The notes below the pieces were generated by a model. The model saw only the letters and a program-made list of their open reading frames with translations, was not told where the DNA came from and searched no databases. From Croceibacterium_A sp044506565 (GTDB lineage: Bacteria > Pseudomonadota > Alphaproteobacteria > Sphingomonadales > Sphingomonadaceae), in NCBI GenBank assembly GCA_044506565.1, contig JBIQKN010000002.1:1-64000 (forward strand): a DNA stretch of 64,000 bases. Reading direction: 5' to 3'. The translations under genes were made by a program, and so were the position numbers. Positions 1-11,643 of the stretch are shown one piece after another (within the stretch, counting starts at the first letter, position 1; each line of letters begins with the position of its first letter).

Positions 1-16
1 GCTGAGCTATCGGGGA
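1..16 (-). tRNA. 5' end of a tRNA gene, probably tRNA-Asn (truncated by window edge)
   Basis: On the minus strand the first 16 bases read TCCCCGATAGCTCAGC. This fits a 7-nt acceptor strand (TCCCCGA), the conserved T8 and A9, the D-stem GCTC and the start of the D-loop AGC. Starting with T and having this D-arm resembles alphaproteobacterial tRNA-Asn. The anticodon lies outside the window, so the amino acid is inference. Confidence 0.55.
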
Positions 17-90
17 GCAGCCCAACAGGGCAGGGGTGCGCCTATATGGGCGGCCTCGGGTTTTGACAACCCTCTGATCGCGGTGCCGGC

Positions 91-882
91 TTAGTAGGCG
101 AACTGCTCGGCGACGATTCGGTCGTCGAGCGAGTGGCCCGGGTCGAACAGTAGCGTCAGCGCGCGCTCGCGGTCGACCTGCAGGCGCACTTCGGCGACGT
201 CGCGCAGTTCCTTCTGGTCGGCCACCGCGGCGACCGGCCGCTTGGCGGGTTCGAGCACGCGGAAGGTGACCCGGCTGCGGTCGGGCAGGATCGCGCCGCG
301 CCACCGCCGGGGGCGAAACGGGCTGATCGGCGTCAGCGCGAGCGTCTGCGAATCGAGCGGCAGGATCGGGCCGTTGGCGGAGTAGTTGTAGGCGGTCGAC
401 CCCACCGGGGTCGCCAGCAGCACGCCGTCACCGGCTAGCTCGGGAATGCGCACGCGCTCGTTGACGCTGATTTCGATCTTGGCGGTCTGGCGCGTTTCGC
501 GCAGCAGGGAGACTTCGTTGATGGCGTAGAAGCTCTCGCTCTCTCCAGTTTGCGTGACGGCCTCCATCTTAAGCGGCGAAACCGCGATGCCGCGCGCCTT
601 GGCGACACGTTCGAGCACCCGGCAGTTCTTCTGGTAGCGGTTCATCAGGAACCCGACCGTGCCGAGATTGAGCCCGTAGACCGGACGAAGCAGTCCGAGA
701 TCGATCATCCGGTGCATCGTCTCGAGCATGAAGCCGTCGCCGCCGAGCACGACCGCTGCGTCGGCCTGCTCGAGCGGTACCCAGTCGGTGCAGCCGGACA
801 GCGCTTCGGCTGCCTCCTGCGCCCGCTCCGTCGGCGAGGCGAGCAGCGCGAGCTTGCGAAAATCCTTGCCCTGGGCGGTCAT
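91..882 (-). CDS. nadK: NAD kinase
   Basis: Phosphorylates NAD to NADP using ATP in the cytoplasm. The 263-residue protein carries the GGDG motif at residues 47-50 (VLGGDGFML), the NEV segment near residue 122, and the glycine-rich block GDGVLLATPVGSTAYN, all hallmarks of the family. The length is normal for the short bacterial form. The ATG at 882 is the natural start. The gene is transcribed away from the EAL gene starting at 973, with a 90-bp divergent spacer. The stop codon is 75 bp from the truncated tRNA at the window edge. Assignment is secure. Confidence 0.95.
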   Translation of the reverse strand: MTAQGKDFRKLALLASPTERAQEAAEALSGCTDWVPLEQADAAVVLGGDGFMLETMHRMIDLGLLRPVYGLNLGTVGFLMNRYQKNCRVLERVAKARGIAVSPLKMEAVTQTGESESFYAINEVSLLRETRQTAKIEISVNERVRIPELAGDGVLLATPVGSTAYNYSANGPILPLDSQTLALTPISPFRPRRWRGAILPDRSRVTFRVLEPAKRPVAAVADQKELRDVAEVRLQVDRERALTLLFDPGHSLDDRIVAEQFAY

Positions 883-972
883 CGACCGCCGTCCTATGAA
901 GCCCCGTCCCGAATTGCAACGCGGCCTTCATTTGCGGGCGACGACGCGCGCAGGATCGGCCAATGCACCGCC

Positions 973-1788
973 ATGGAGCGGATCGACCACGGAAGGGACC
1001 GGCGACGCAGCCGCGACCGGCGCGCCGGCGCACGCACTCCCGAGGCCGCCCAACTCATTGCGGCGTTCGAACGGGACGAGATCGAGATCCTGTTCCAGCC
1101 GCAGTTCGCCGCAGCGGACGGCGCCCTCCTCGGCGCCGAGGCCCTGGCTCGCTGGCGGCATCCCGAGCAGGTCGTCGTGGGCGGGGACATGCTGTTCGAG
1201 ATCGCCGAACGCGCCGGTCTATCGCGGGAGCTTTCGTCCCATGTCGCTCGCCTCGCACTCGGCGAAGCGGCCGGCTGGCCGGGGAGCCTGCGCCTGTCGC
1301 TGAACGTCACCGCTATCGACCTGGCCGAGCCCGATTTCGTCGAACGGATCGCGTCCCAGGTGGATCGCGCGCGGTTCGTGCCCGACCGGTTGACCCTGGA
1401 GATCACCGAGCAGGCCCTCGTGGCCGATGTCGGCCGCTCGGCCGAACGTCTCGAGGCGCTCACCCGCGTCGGGATCCGCGTCGCGCTCGACGATTTCGGG
1501 GCCGGCTTCTGCAACTTCAGCTACCTCAAGCGCTTGCCGCTACATTTTCTCAAGCTCGACCGAAGCATGATCGATGGAATCGATCACGATTCGCGCGACC
1601 TCGCGGTCCTGCGCGGAATCGTTTCGATGGCTCGCGCGCTCGGCCTGCGGGTCGTCGCCGAAGGGATCGAACGTGAAGCGCATCGCAGCGTGGTCGTCCG
1701 CGAGGGATGTTTCGCCTGGCAGGGGTTCCTCGGGGCGCGGCCGATGTCGGCAGGCGCGTTCCATGAACTGATCGAGCACCGTGGTTAG
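973..1788 (+). CDS. EAL-domain cyclic-di-GMP phosphodiesterase
   Basis: A stand-alone EAL domain of 271 residues, predicted to hydrolyse c-di-GMP to pGpG. The catalytic signature is intact: EAL at residues 56-58 in EALARWRHP, the LSLNVT Asn, EITE, DDFGAGF, LKLD Lys, EGIE and the terminal QGF. No GGDEF, PAS or membrane segment is present, so input must come from another protein. The reading frame is open upstream to 550. I chose the ATG at 973 because the EAL fold begins about 35 residues later and the upstream region is antisense to nadK. No strong Shine-Dalgarno sequence is visible, so the start is uncertain. Confidence 0.87.
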   Translation: MERIDHGRDRRRSRDRRAGARTPEAAQLIAAFERDEIEILFQPQFAAADGALLGAEALARWRHPEQVVVGGDMLFEIAERAGLSRELSSHVARLALGEAAGWPGSLRLSLNVTAIDLAEPDFVERIASQVDRARFVPDRLTLEITEQALVADVGRSAERLEALTRVGIRVALDDFGAGFCNFSYLKRLPLHFLKLDRSMIDGIDHDSRDLAVLRGIVSMARALGLRVVAEGIEREAHRSVVVREGCFAWQGFLGARPMSAGAFHELIEHRG

Positions 1789-1892
1789 GACGAAGAGCTA
1801 AAATCCAGCGGTGGGCCGATCCAAATCACGGTTGACAGTGCACTAAACCTATGAAAAGTGTTCTTGTGCATTGCAACATGAGGGGACATTCG

Positions 1893-2111
1893 ATGCTCAG
1901 CAAAACGATTGCCGCGATGGCTGCGGGGGCCTTGGCCGTCGGTTCCGTCGCTGCCCAGGCCGCTCCCGCGCCGCGGGCGCCGGCCGCCACCAAGGAATCG
2001 GAGCAGCTCGTCGGCACGACCGCCTGGGTCCTGGCCGCGATCGGCCTCGGTCTTGTGATCTGGGGCATCATCGAACTGGCCGACGACGACGACAAGCCGG
2101 CGAGCCCCTGA
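1893..2111 (+). CDS. small secreted or membrane-anchored protein of unknown function
   Basis: A 72-residue protein with a signal-peptide-like N-terminus (MLSKTIAAMAAGALAVGSV, ending AQA), an alanine/proline-rich stretch, one hydrophobic helix (TTAWVLAAIGLGLVIWGII) and an acidic tail (DDDD). The ATG at 1893 was preferred over the upstream ATGs at 1851 and 1878, because AGGGGA lies 7 bases before it and the signal peptide starts there. A strong terminator follows 25 bp downstream, so this looks like a one-gene transcript. I do not recognise the family. Confidence 0.7.
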   Translation: MLSKTIAAMAAGALAVGSVAAQAAPAPRAPAATKESEQLVGTTAWVLAAIGLGLVIWGIIELADDDDKPASP

Positions 2112-2136
2112 GCTTCGTCGCTCCACGCTATTCAAG

Positions 2137-2165
2137 AAGGGCCCCGGCAGCCGGGGCCCTTTTTC
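2137..2165 (+). terminator. rho-independent terminator
   Basis: A perfect 11-bp stem, AAGGGCCCCGG (2137-2147) and CCGGGGCCCTT (2151-2161), with a CAG loop, followed by a run of T. It lies just after the small membrane-protein gene and before the convergent end of mfd. Confidence 0.93.
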
Positions 2166-2199
2166 GTTTCGGCCATAGGTTCTGGCCGGAGACGAACCG

Positions 2200-5691
<3,492 letters not shown>

Positions 5692-5807
5692 TCGGGGTCC
5701 GGGCACGCAGCTAGAGCCCCCAGCTCGCTCGAGAGGGGGGTGAAGAGGGTCGCGGCGATAGCGCCGTACCGGCCAAAGCGCCACCCCGCGGATCGGTTGC
5801 GAGGAAA

Positions 5808-5842
5808 CCCGCCCGCGAAGTTGGAAGGGCGACGCGGGCGGG
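5808..5842 (-). terminator. putative terminator hairpin downstream of sdhE
   Basis: A perfect 10-bp inverted repeat, CCCGCCCGCG (5808-5817) and CGCGGGCGGG (5833-5842), with a 15-nt loop. On the minus strand it is followed by TTTCC, a weak T-tract, so it fits termination after sdhE. It lies in the 200-bp gap before mfd, in which no gene is visible. Confidence 0.5.
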
Positions 5843-5891
5843 GGTCACGCAATGCAGGGTCAAAGGGGGGAGACCCGTTGCGAACCGAAAC

Positions 5892-6161
5892 TTACGTGGT
5901 GACGTAGTCGAGCTTTTCAAGGGCCGCGAGCAGCGGGCCGTGGTACCGCTCGGGCGCGGGCCTCGCCGCAAGCGCCCAGGCCATGACATCGACGTCTTCC
6001 TCCTCGAGCAGGCTCTCGAACCATTCGAGTTCGGCATGACCCCAGCTCGCGTGGTGACGGTCGAAGAACCCGCCGATCAGGTAGTCGGCCTCGCGCGTCC
6101 CGCGATGCCAGGCACGGAAACGGGCGCGAGCGAGGCGCACGGCAAGGTCGGTACCGGCCAT
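5892..6161 (-). CDS. sdhE: succinate dehydrogenase assembly factor SdhE (DUF339)
   Basis: A small 89-residue soluble protein of the SdhE/Sdh5/YgfY family, which promotes covalent attachment of FAD to the SdhA flavoprotein. The diagnostic RGxxE motif is at residues 20-24 (RGTRE), followed by DYLIGGFFDRH and the conserved LLEEEDVDVMAW block. The length matches the family. The start is the ATG at 6161. It lies 31 bp downstream of the hemerythrin gene on the same strand. Confidence 0.9.
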   Translation of the reverse strand: MAGTDLAVRLARARFRAWHRGTREADYLIGGFFDRHHASWGHAELEWFESLLEEEDVDVMAWALAARPAPERYHGPLLAALEKLDYVTT

Positions 6162-6192
6162 GCGCCTCCCTCTCGCATCGTACGGTCCGGCG

Positions 6193-6705
6193 TCAAGCCG
6201 GCTGAAGCTGCACCGCCGCGAGCTTGGCCGGCGGCAGACCGCCGTTGTCGGCCTTGGCCTGGAGTTGCTCCTTGAGGGCCAGCATCTGGTCGCGAAGGTC
6301 GACGAGGTCGACGCCGGTTTCGCGGCACTGGGCGAACATGCCCTCGGCCGGCTTTTCCTCTTCCTTCACGTGATGCTGGATCTCTTCGCAGAGAACCGTG
6401 ACCTTGGCCTCGAAAAAGGCGTCGTTGGCGCCGTTCTCCATGATGTCGTTGATCAGGATCTTCGCGCCGTCGTGCTCGACGTACGATTCGCGCAACAGCT
6501 CCTCGTCGATCTTGCCGTCGAACGCCGGGTAGAAGATCTTCTCCTCGATCTCGGCGTGGATCTTCAGCTCGTTGCAGATCTGCTGGGCGAGCGCGAGCTT
6601 GCGGTCCTTGCTGCTGGCGCTGCAGAACTTCTCGAACAGGTCTTCCACCGTGCGGTGGTCGGCCTTCAGCAGCGCGATGGCGTCGGTAAATTCCTGTTGC
6701 GGCAT
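6193..6705 (-). CDS. hemerythrin HHE domain protein
   Basis: A 170-residue four-helix protein with a di-iron hemerythrin pattern: H17 in DHRTVEDLFE, H50 and E54 in IHAEIEEKIFYPA, H in VEHDGAKILI, and the HH pair in EEIQHHVKEEE. Such proteins bind O2, NO or iron, or act in oxidative stress. The exact role here is not shown by the sequence. The C-terminal 35 residues look like a helical tail. A possible EcfG-type (general stress) promoter lies about 50 bp upstream. The start is the ATG at 6705 with GGAGA in front. Confidence 0.85.
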   Translation of the reverse strand: MPQQEFTDAIALLKADHRTVEDLFEKFCSASSKDRKLALAQQICNELKIHAEIEEKIFYPAFDGKIDEELLRESYVEHDGAKILINDIMENGANDAFFEAKVTVLCEEIQHHVKEEEKPAEGMFAQCRETGVDLVDLRDQMLALKEQLQAKADNGGLPPAKLAAVQLQPA

Positions 6706-6748
6706 GGCATCTCTCCTGGGGGCAGGCGGGCGGCGCCCGATGTCCGTG

Positions 6749-6774
6749 AAAGCCGCGAAAGCGGTGGCGGTTCC
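6749..6774 (-). promoter_or_regulatory. possible EcfG general-stress promoter for the hemerythrin gene
   Basis: On the minus strand GGAAC (6774-6770) is followed after 17 bases by CTTT (6752-6749). The alphaproteobacterial EcfG consensus is GGAAC, about 16-17 bases, then CGTT. The -35 part is perfect and the -10 part is imperfect, so this is tentative. Confidence 0.3.
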
Positions 6775-6821
6775 TGCCGCTGGGTACTTTGTCCGCCGGC
6801 CCGGCTGACCTATCAGGGCTC

Positions 6822-8885
6822 ATGCGCCCCGAACTGCTAAACCCGCTGTTCGCCGAGACCGAGAGCCTCGAAGGCGTCGGACCGAAGTTGCGCAAGCCGC
6901 TCGAGAAGCTCGGGCTGGCCCGCGTGCGCGACCTTGCCTACCATCTGCCCGACCGGTTCGTGCAGCGCCGCGCGGTGGCCGATCTCGACGAGGCGAGCGT
7001 CGGTGAGCAGGTCGTCGTGCCGCTGACGGTCGTCGAGCACCGCGAAAGCCGGAACAACCGCGCGCCCCACCGGGTCCTCGCGCGCGATGCGAAGGGCAAC
7101 GTCTGCGCGCTCGTCTATTTCGGCAAGGCTTCGTACACCGCGCGCAAGCTGTTGCCGGTCGGCGAGAAGCGCTGGGTCGCCGGCAAGCTCGAGCAATACG
7201 ACCAGTGGCTGCAGATCGTTCACCCGGACCACGTAGCCGACAGCAGCGCGGGACTGATGGAGCACCTGGTCGAGCCGGTCTATCCGCTTGCCGAGGGGCT
7301 CACGCAGCCGAGAGTCGCGCAGCTCGCTGAGCAGGCGCTGGCGCGCGCGCCGGAGCTGCCCGAATGGATCGAGCCCGGCGTTCTCGAGCGGCACAAGTGG
7401 CCCGGATGGCGCGACGCGCTGGTCCTCGCCCATCGGGGTTCGCACCCGGCGGCGCGCGACCGGCTGGCCTACGACGAGCTGCTGGCGAGCAGCCTCGCCC
7501 TGATGCTGGTGCGGGCGGACAATCGCCGGCGCCGCGGGCAGCCGCTCCGGGGCGACGGTCGGCTGCGCGGCAAGCTAGCGCTGCCTTTCCCGCTGACCGG
7601 CGCCCAGCGGCGCTCGATCGCCGAGATCGAGAGCGATCTCGCGCAGGAGGCGCCGATGCTGCGGCTGCTCCAGGGTGACGTCGGCTCGGGCAAGACGGTC
7701 GTGGCGCTGGAGGCGATGCTGATCGCCGCCGAGGGCGGGACGCAGGCAGCGCTGCTGGCGCCGACCGAGATTCTGGCGCGCCAGCACTTCGAGACGTTGC
7801 GCGCGATGGCCGGGCCGACCGGGGTGTCGATCGCGTTGCTCACCGGGCGCGACAAGGGGCGGGCGCGTGAATCCGTGTTGATGGGGCTGCTCGACGGCTC
7901 GATCCAGATCGTCGTCGGCACCCACGCGATCTTCCAGGAGGCCGTTGCCTACCGCAACCTGGGTCTCGTCGTGATCGACGAGCAGCACCGGTTCGGAGTC
8001 GGCCAGCGGCTGATGCTGACGCAGAAGGGCAAGGTCGCACCGCATTGCCTGGCGATGACCGCGACGCCGATTCCGCGGACGCTGACGCTCGCGCAATATG
8101 GCGAGATGGATGTCAGCCGGCTCGACGAGATGCCGCCGGGACGGCAGCCGATCGACACGCGGGTGGTCGCGCTCGACCGCCTGAGCGAGGTCGTCGACGG
8201 CCTCGCCCGACATCTCGCGGCCGGGCGGCAGGCTTACTGGGTCTGCCCGATGGTGCGCGGCGAGCACGAGAGCGAGGATCTCGCGGCCGCCGAGGCGCGG
8301 TTCGCGGCGCTCAAGGTGCGGTTCGGCGAGGCCGCGGTTCTGGTCCACGGTCAGATGAAACCAGAACTCAAGGATGCCGCGATGGAGCGCTTCGCCAGCG
8401 GCGATGCGAAGCTGCTGGTGGCGACCACGGTGATCGAGGTTGGCGTCGACGTGCCGAATGCGACGCTGATGGTGATCGAACAGGCCGAGCGCTTCGGGCT
8501 CGCCCAGCTGCACCAGCTGCGCGGCAGGGTCGGGCGCGGATCGGACAAGTCGGTCTGCCTCCTGCTTCGGGGCGAGGAGCTGAGCGAGACGGCGCGCGAC
8601 CGCCTCGCGCTGATGCGCGAAACGCAGGACGGGTTCCGCCTTGCCGAGGAGGACTTGCGCCTGCGGGGAGGTGGCGAGCTGCTTGGGACCCGGCAGTCTG
8701 GCGACACGCCTTTCCGGGTGGCCGACCTGGAGCAGGTCCAGCGCCTGCTGCCCACCGCGCACGACGACGCACGCCTGCTGATCGAGCGCGACGGCGGACT
8801 GGCGTCACCGAGGGGCGAAGCGGCTCGCGTGCTGCTTTACCTGTTCGAGCGCGACTGGGGCGTGCAACTGCTGCGGGGCGGCTGA
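6822..8885 (+). CDS. recG: ATP-dependent DNA helicase RecG
   Basis: Branch-migration helicase that remodels stalled forks and Holliday junctions. The 687-residue protein has the N-terminal wedge (OB) domain, beginning ESLEGVGPKLRKPLEKLG, then an SF2 motor: Walker A GDVGSGKTVVALEA, PTEILARQHF, DEQHRFGV, TATPIPRTL, and the C-terminal QLRGRVGRG motif VI. The frame is open to 6789, but the ATG at 6822 (MRPELLNPLF) fits the family start and has AGGG nearby. The gene is divergent from the hemerythrin gene. Confidence 0.96.
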   Translation: MRPELLNPLFAETESLEGVGPKLRKPLEKLGLARVRDLAYHLPDRFVQRRAVADLDEASVGEQVVVPLTVVEHRESRNNRAPHRVLARDAKGNVCALVYFGKASYTARKLLPVGEKRWVAGKLEQYDQWLQIVHPDHVADSSAGLMEHLVEPVYPLAEGLTQPRVAQLAEQALARAPELPEWIEPGVLERHKWPGWRDALVLAHRGSHPAARDRLAYDELLASSLALMLVRADNRRRRGQPLRGDGRLRGKLALPFPLTGAQRRSIAEIESDLAQEAPMLRLLQGDVGSGKTVVALEAMLIAAEGGTQAALLAPTEILARQHFETLRAMAGPTGVSIALLTGRDKGRARESVLMGLLDGSIQIVVGTHAIFQEAVAYRNLGLVVIDEQHRFGVGQRLMLTQKGKVAPHCLAMTATPIPRTLTLAQYGEMDVSRLDEMPPGRQPIDTRVVALDRLSEVVDGLARHLAAGRQAYWVCPMVRGEHESEDLAAAEARFAALKVRFGEAAVLVHGQMKPELKDAAMERFASGDAKLLVATTVIEVGVDVPNATLMVIEQAERFGLAQLHQLRGRVGRGSDKSVCLLLRGEELSETARDRLALMRETQDGFRLAEEDLRLRGGGELLGTRQSGDTPFRVADLEQVQRLLPTAHDDARLLIERDGGLASPRGEAARVLLYLFERDWGVQLLRGG

Positions 8886-8943
8886 GGGCCGGGGATGGAT
8901 TTGCGATTGCCAGCAACCGGTCGCGCGGCGCAGTAGCCCGGCC

Positions 8944-11133
8944 GTGCCGACCGAGTCTCTCCTGGGCTTTGCCCGCCGCGCCCTGTTCACGGTCGTGGTG
9001 CTCAGCGGCAGCTTCCTGCTGTTTCTCGTGCAGCCGATGGTCGCGCGCTTCGCGCTGCCGCGGCTCGGGGGCGCTCCGGCCGTTTGGAACAGCGCGATGC
9101 TCGTGTTCCAGGTGCTGCTGCTGGGCGGCTATGCCTATGCCCACGCGATTTCCCGCCTCCCGTTCCGCCGGCAGGCCCTGGTTCATGTCGGGCTGCTGGC
9201 CGCTGCGGCGCTGACCCTGCCTGTCGCGCTGGCGGAGCTCCCTCCGGCGGCGCCCGGCTGGGAAATCCTTTGGGTCCCGGCGCTGTTCCTCGCGACGATC
9301 GGACCGGTGTTCCTGCTGCTTTCGGCGCAGGCCTCGCTGATGCAGCGCTGGTATGCGGGCCTTCCCGACGCGCGCAATCCCTACCGGCTCTACGCCGCCT
9401 CCAACATAGGCAGCTTCGCCGGCCTGATCGCCTATCCGTTCTGGATGGAGCCCAGAATGGCGCTCGACGAGCAGAGCCACGCCTGGTCGCTCGGATACCT
9501 GATTCTCGTCGTCATGGTCGCGCTGGTGGCCTCATGGCGCTGGAAAGTGCCGGAAACGGCCACGGCGAAGATACCGGCGGACCCCGCCGAGTCCGTCGCC
9601 CGCCGGCGGGTCCTGTACTGGCTGGCGCTGGCGGCGGTTCCGTCCGGGCTCATGCTGTCGACCACCACATTGTTGACGGCCGATCTGATGGCGATGCCGC
9701 TGTTGTGGGTGATCCCACTCGGACTCTATCTGCTGAGCTTTCCCGTCGCCTTCTCGGACCATGGCGACTGGGCGAGGCTATTGAGCCGCTACGCGCCCAT
9801 TCCGCTGCTGATGGTCGGCGGGCTGGCGATGATCTCGGGAGGACAGGCCAACCCGGCCCTGGCGCTGGCGATGGCGGCGCTGCTGTTCGTGCTGGCGGTA
9901 GCGCTGCATTCCCGCCTCTACGCCCTGCGTCCCGGCGCCGAGCGGTTGACCTTCTTCTACCTCGCCGTCGCGGCAGGAGGCGCGCTGGGCGGGCTGTTCA
10001 CGGCGCTGGTCGCGCCGCTGCTGTTCGACTGGGTCTATGAGCACGCGCTGCTGTTGCTCGCAGCGGCGCTGCTCATTCCGCAGTCGCCGTTCCTCCCGGT
10101 GCTGTCGCGGTTCTGGCAGGACGGCAAGCGGACGAGGACGGTCGCCGTCGTCGCGGTGCTCGCGGCCGCCGCGCTCGCCTGGCGTCTCGCCGATGCGGTC
10201 GAGCGGGTCCGCGGGACCGAGATCCTGCTGCTCGTGTCGGCGCTGATCGTCCTCGGTCTCTTGCTCATCGGCAAGCGGTGGGCTTTCGTCGCTACCTTCG
10301 CACTGATGATGCTTGGCCACGGCGGCGTGTCGACGCTCGCCCTCAGCGTCGAGGGCACCCGATCGCGCAGTTATTTTGGCGTCTACGGCGTCGAAACCTC
10401 GCCCGACGGCGCGATGCGCCGGCTGACCCACGGCACGACCATGCACGGCGAGCAGTGGCTCGACCGCAACCGCCGGGATGAGCCGACGGCCTATTACGGC
10501 CGCACTTCCGGAGCGGGCCTGGTCCTGGCTGCCGCGGCCCCCGGCGATTCGATCGGCGTCGCCGGCCTCGGTGTCGGCACCCTGGCCTGCTATCGCAAGC
10601 CTGGACAGGGCTGGACCTTCTTCGAGATTGACCCGCTCGTGGTGCGCTATTCGCGCGATCGCACATTCAGTTTCGTCGCCGATTGCGCGCCCGACGCGCG
10701 GATCGTCGTTGGCGATGCGCGGCTCGAGCTGGCGGAGGAAGCGGCAGGGAGTTTCGACGTGCTCGCGATCGACGCGTTCACTTCCGACGCCATTCCGCTT
10801 CACCTGCTCACGACCGAGGCGTTCGCGACCTATCGCCACGCGCTGGCGAGCGACGGCGTCCTGCTGGTGCACATCTCCAACCGCTTCATCGATCTCGAAC
10901 CGATGATCGCCGCACTCGCGCTTGCCGGAGGCTGGCACGCGCGCATCCGGCGAGACGTTCCCGGCGAGACCGAGGGCCTCAGCGAGTCGGACTGGGTCGC
11001 TCTGACAGCCGATCCGGACCGGATCGCCGAGCTGGAGCAGGCCGAGCCGCAGGCCTGGAGCGAACTTCGTGCGCCCGCGCCTCGGGCCTGGACCGACGAC
11101 CGGGCGTCGTTCGTGTCGCTGATACGGTTCTAG
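8944..11133 (+). CDS. fused MFS / spermidine synthase-like membrane protein
   Basis: A 729-residue protein starting at GTG 8944. Residues about 10-470 contain many hydrophobic helices (for example SGSFLLFLVQPMVARFALPRLG). The C-terminal ~230 residues resemble the Rossmann fold of spermidine synthases, with VAGLGVGTLACYRKPGQ and EIDPLVVRYSRD as the nucleotide-binding and acidic loops and VLAIDAFTSDAIPLHLLT. This domain pair is known as the fused MFS/spermidine synthase family, whose reaction is unsettled. True polyamine synthesis is doubtful. It follows recG by 58 bp and may be co-transcribed. Confidence 0.8.
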   Translation: MPTESLLGFARRALFTVVVLSGSFLLFLVQPMVARFALPRLGGAPAVWNSAMLVFQVLLLGGYAYAHAISRLPFRRQALVHVGLLAAAALTLPVALAELPPAAPGWEILWVPALFLATIGPVFLLLSAQASLMQRWYAGLPDARNPYRLYAASNIGSFAGLIAYPFWMEPRMALDEQSHAWSLGYLILVVMVALVASWRWKVPETATAKIPADPAESVARRRVLYWLALAAVPSGLMLSTTTLLTADLMAMPLLWVIPLGLYLLSFPVAFSDHGDWARLLSRYAPIPLLMVGGLAMISGGQANPALALAMAALLFVLAVALHSRLYALRPGAERLTFFYLAVAAGGALGGLFTALVAPLLFDWVYEHALLLLAAALLIPQSPFLPVLSRFWQDGKRTRTVAVVAVLAAAALAWRLADAVERVRGTEILLLVSALIVLGLLLIGKRWAFVATFALMMLGHGGVSTLALSVEGTRSRSYFGVYGVETSPDGAMRRLTHGTTMHGEQWLDRNRRDEPTAYYGRTSGAGLVLAAAAPGDSIGVAGLGVGTLACYRKPGQGWTFFEIDPLVVRYSRDRTFSFVADCAPDARIVVGDARLELAEEAAGSFDVLAIDAFTSDAIPLHLLTTEAFATYRHALASDGVLLVHISNRFIDLEPMIAALALAGGWHARIRRDVPGETEGLSESDWVALTADPDRIAELEQAEPQAWSELRAPAPRAWTDDRASFVSLIRF

Positions 11134-11136
11134 CGG

Positions 11137-11520
11137 CTATTTCCCGTGCGTCTCGGGCGGCAGCAGGCGTTCGACGGCGGCCATGAACGGCTCGATCTTG
11201 ATCGGCTTGGCCAGGTAGTCCTTGGCGCCGGCCTTGCGAATCCGGCTTTCCTCGCCCTTGCCGACATAGGCGGTGACCGCGAGGATCGGGATCTCCCTGA
11301 ACTGGCTATCGGCCTGCAGCGTCTCGATCAGGCGGACGCCCGAGACATTGGGCAGGTTGATGTCCATGATGATGAGGTCGGGGGCGAACTCCCTTACCTT
11401 AGCCATGACCTGTCCGCCGTCGCCGACGGCTTCCACGGTGAAGTCGCGTCCCTCGAGGACCGCGCAGTAGAGCATTCTGTTGAGAAGATCGTCCTCGACG
11501 ACGAGTGCACGCTTGGCCAT
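11137..11520 (-). CDS. single-domain response regulator, DivK-like
   Basis: A 127-residue receiver domain without an output domain. The acidic pocket E9/D10/D11, phosphoacceptor D53 (IIMDINLP), T83 and K105 (YLAKPIK) are present. Its sequence (VEDDLLNRMLYCAVLEG, MDINLPNVSG) resembles DivK, the cell-cycle phosphorelay regulator of alphaproteobacteria, but pleD is not adjacent. The ATG at 11520 is followed on the other side by the Pho box of the divergent phosphate operon. Its stop codon lies only 3 bp from the end of the convergent MFS/spermidine synthase gene. Confidence 0.82.
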   Translation of the reverse strand: MAKRALVVEDDLLNRMLYCAVLEGRDFTVEAVGDGGQVMAKVREFAPDLIIMDINLPNVSGVRLIETLQADSQFREIPILAVTAYVGKGEESRIRKAGAKDYLAKPIKIEPFMAAVERLLPPETHGK

Positions 11521-11600
11521 CGGGGCATAACGCGCGAACCGCCGATCGGTGCCCGAAATTCTTCGCATTTCCGCAGCAAGGTTTTCGGGGAACAAGTCGA

Positions 11601-11618
11601 CTGTCGCGAAACTGTCAT
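11601..11618 (+). promoter_or_regulatory. Pho box upstream of the NUDIX-DUF47-pit operon
   Basis: CTGTCGCGAAACTGTCAT is a two-repeat PhoB site (CTGTCGC, 4 bases, CTGTCAT), closely matching the CTGTCAT-N4-CTGTCAT consensus. It ends 25 bp before the ATG at 11644. In Sinorhizobium meliloti the DUF47-pit operon is repressed by PhoB under phosphate starvation. Whether this site activates or represses is not visible. Confidence 0.75.
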
Positions 11619-11643
11619 CTTGGCGGGGTGCGTCCGCAGACCT

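Noticed and set aside
8944..11133. True spermidine synthase (speE)
   Set aside because: The Rossmann part resembles spermidine synthase, but the N-terminal multi-helix membrane domain and the lack of other polyamine genes make classical SpeE function unlikely.
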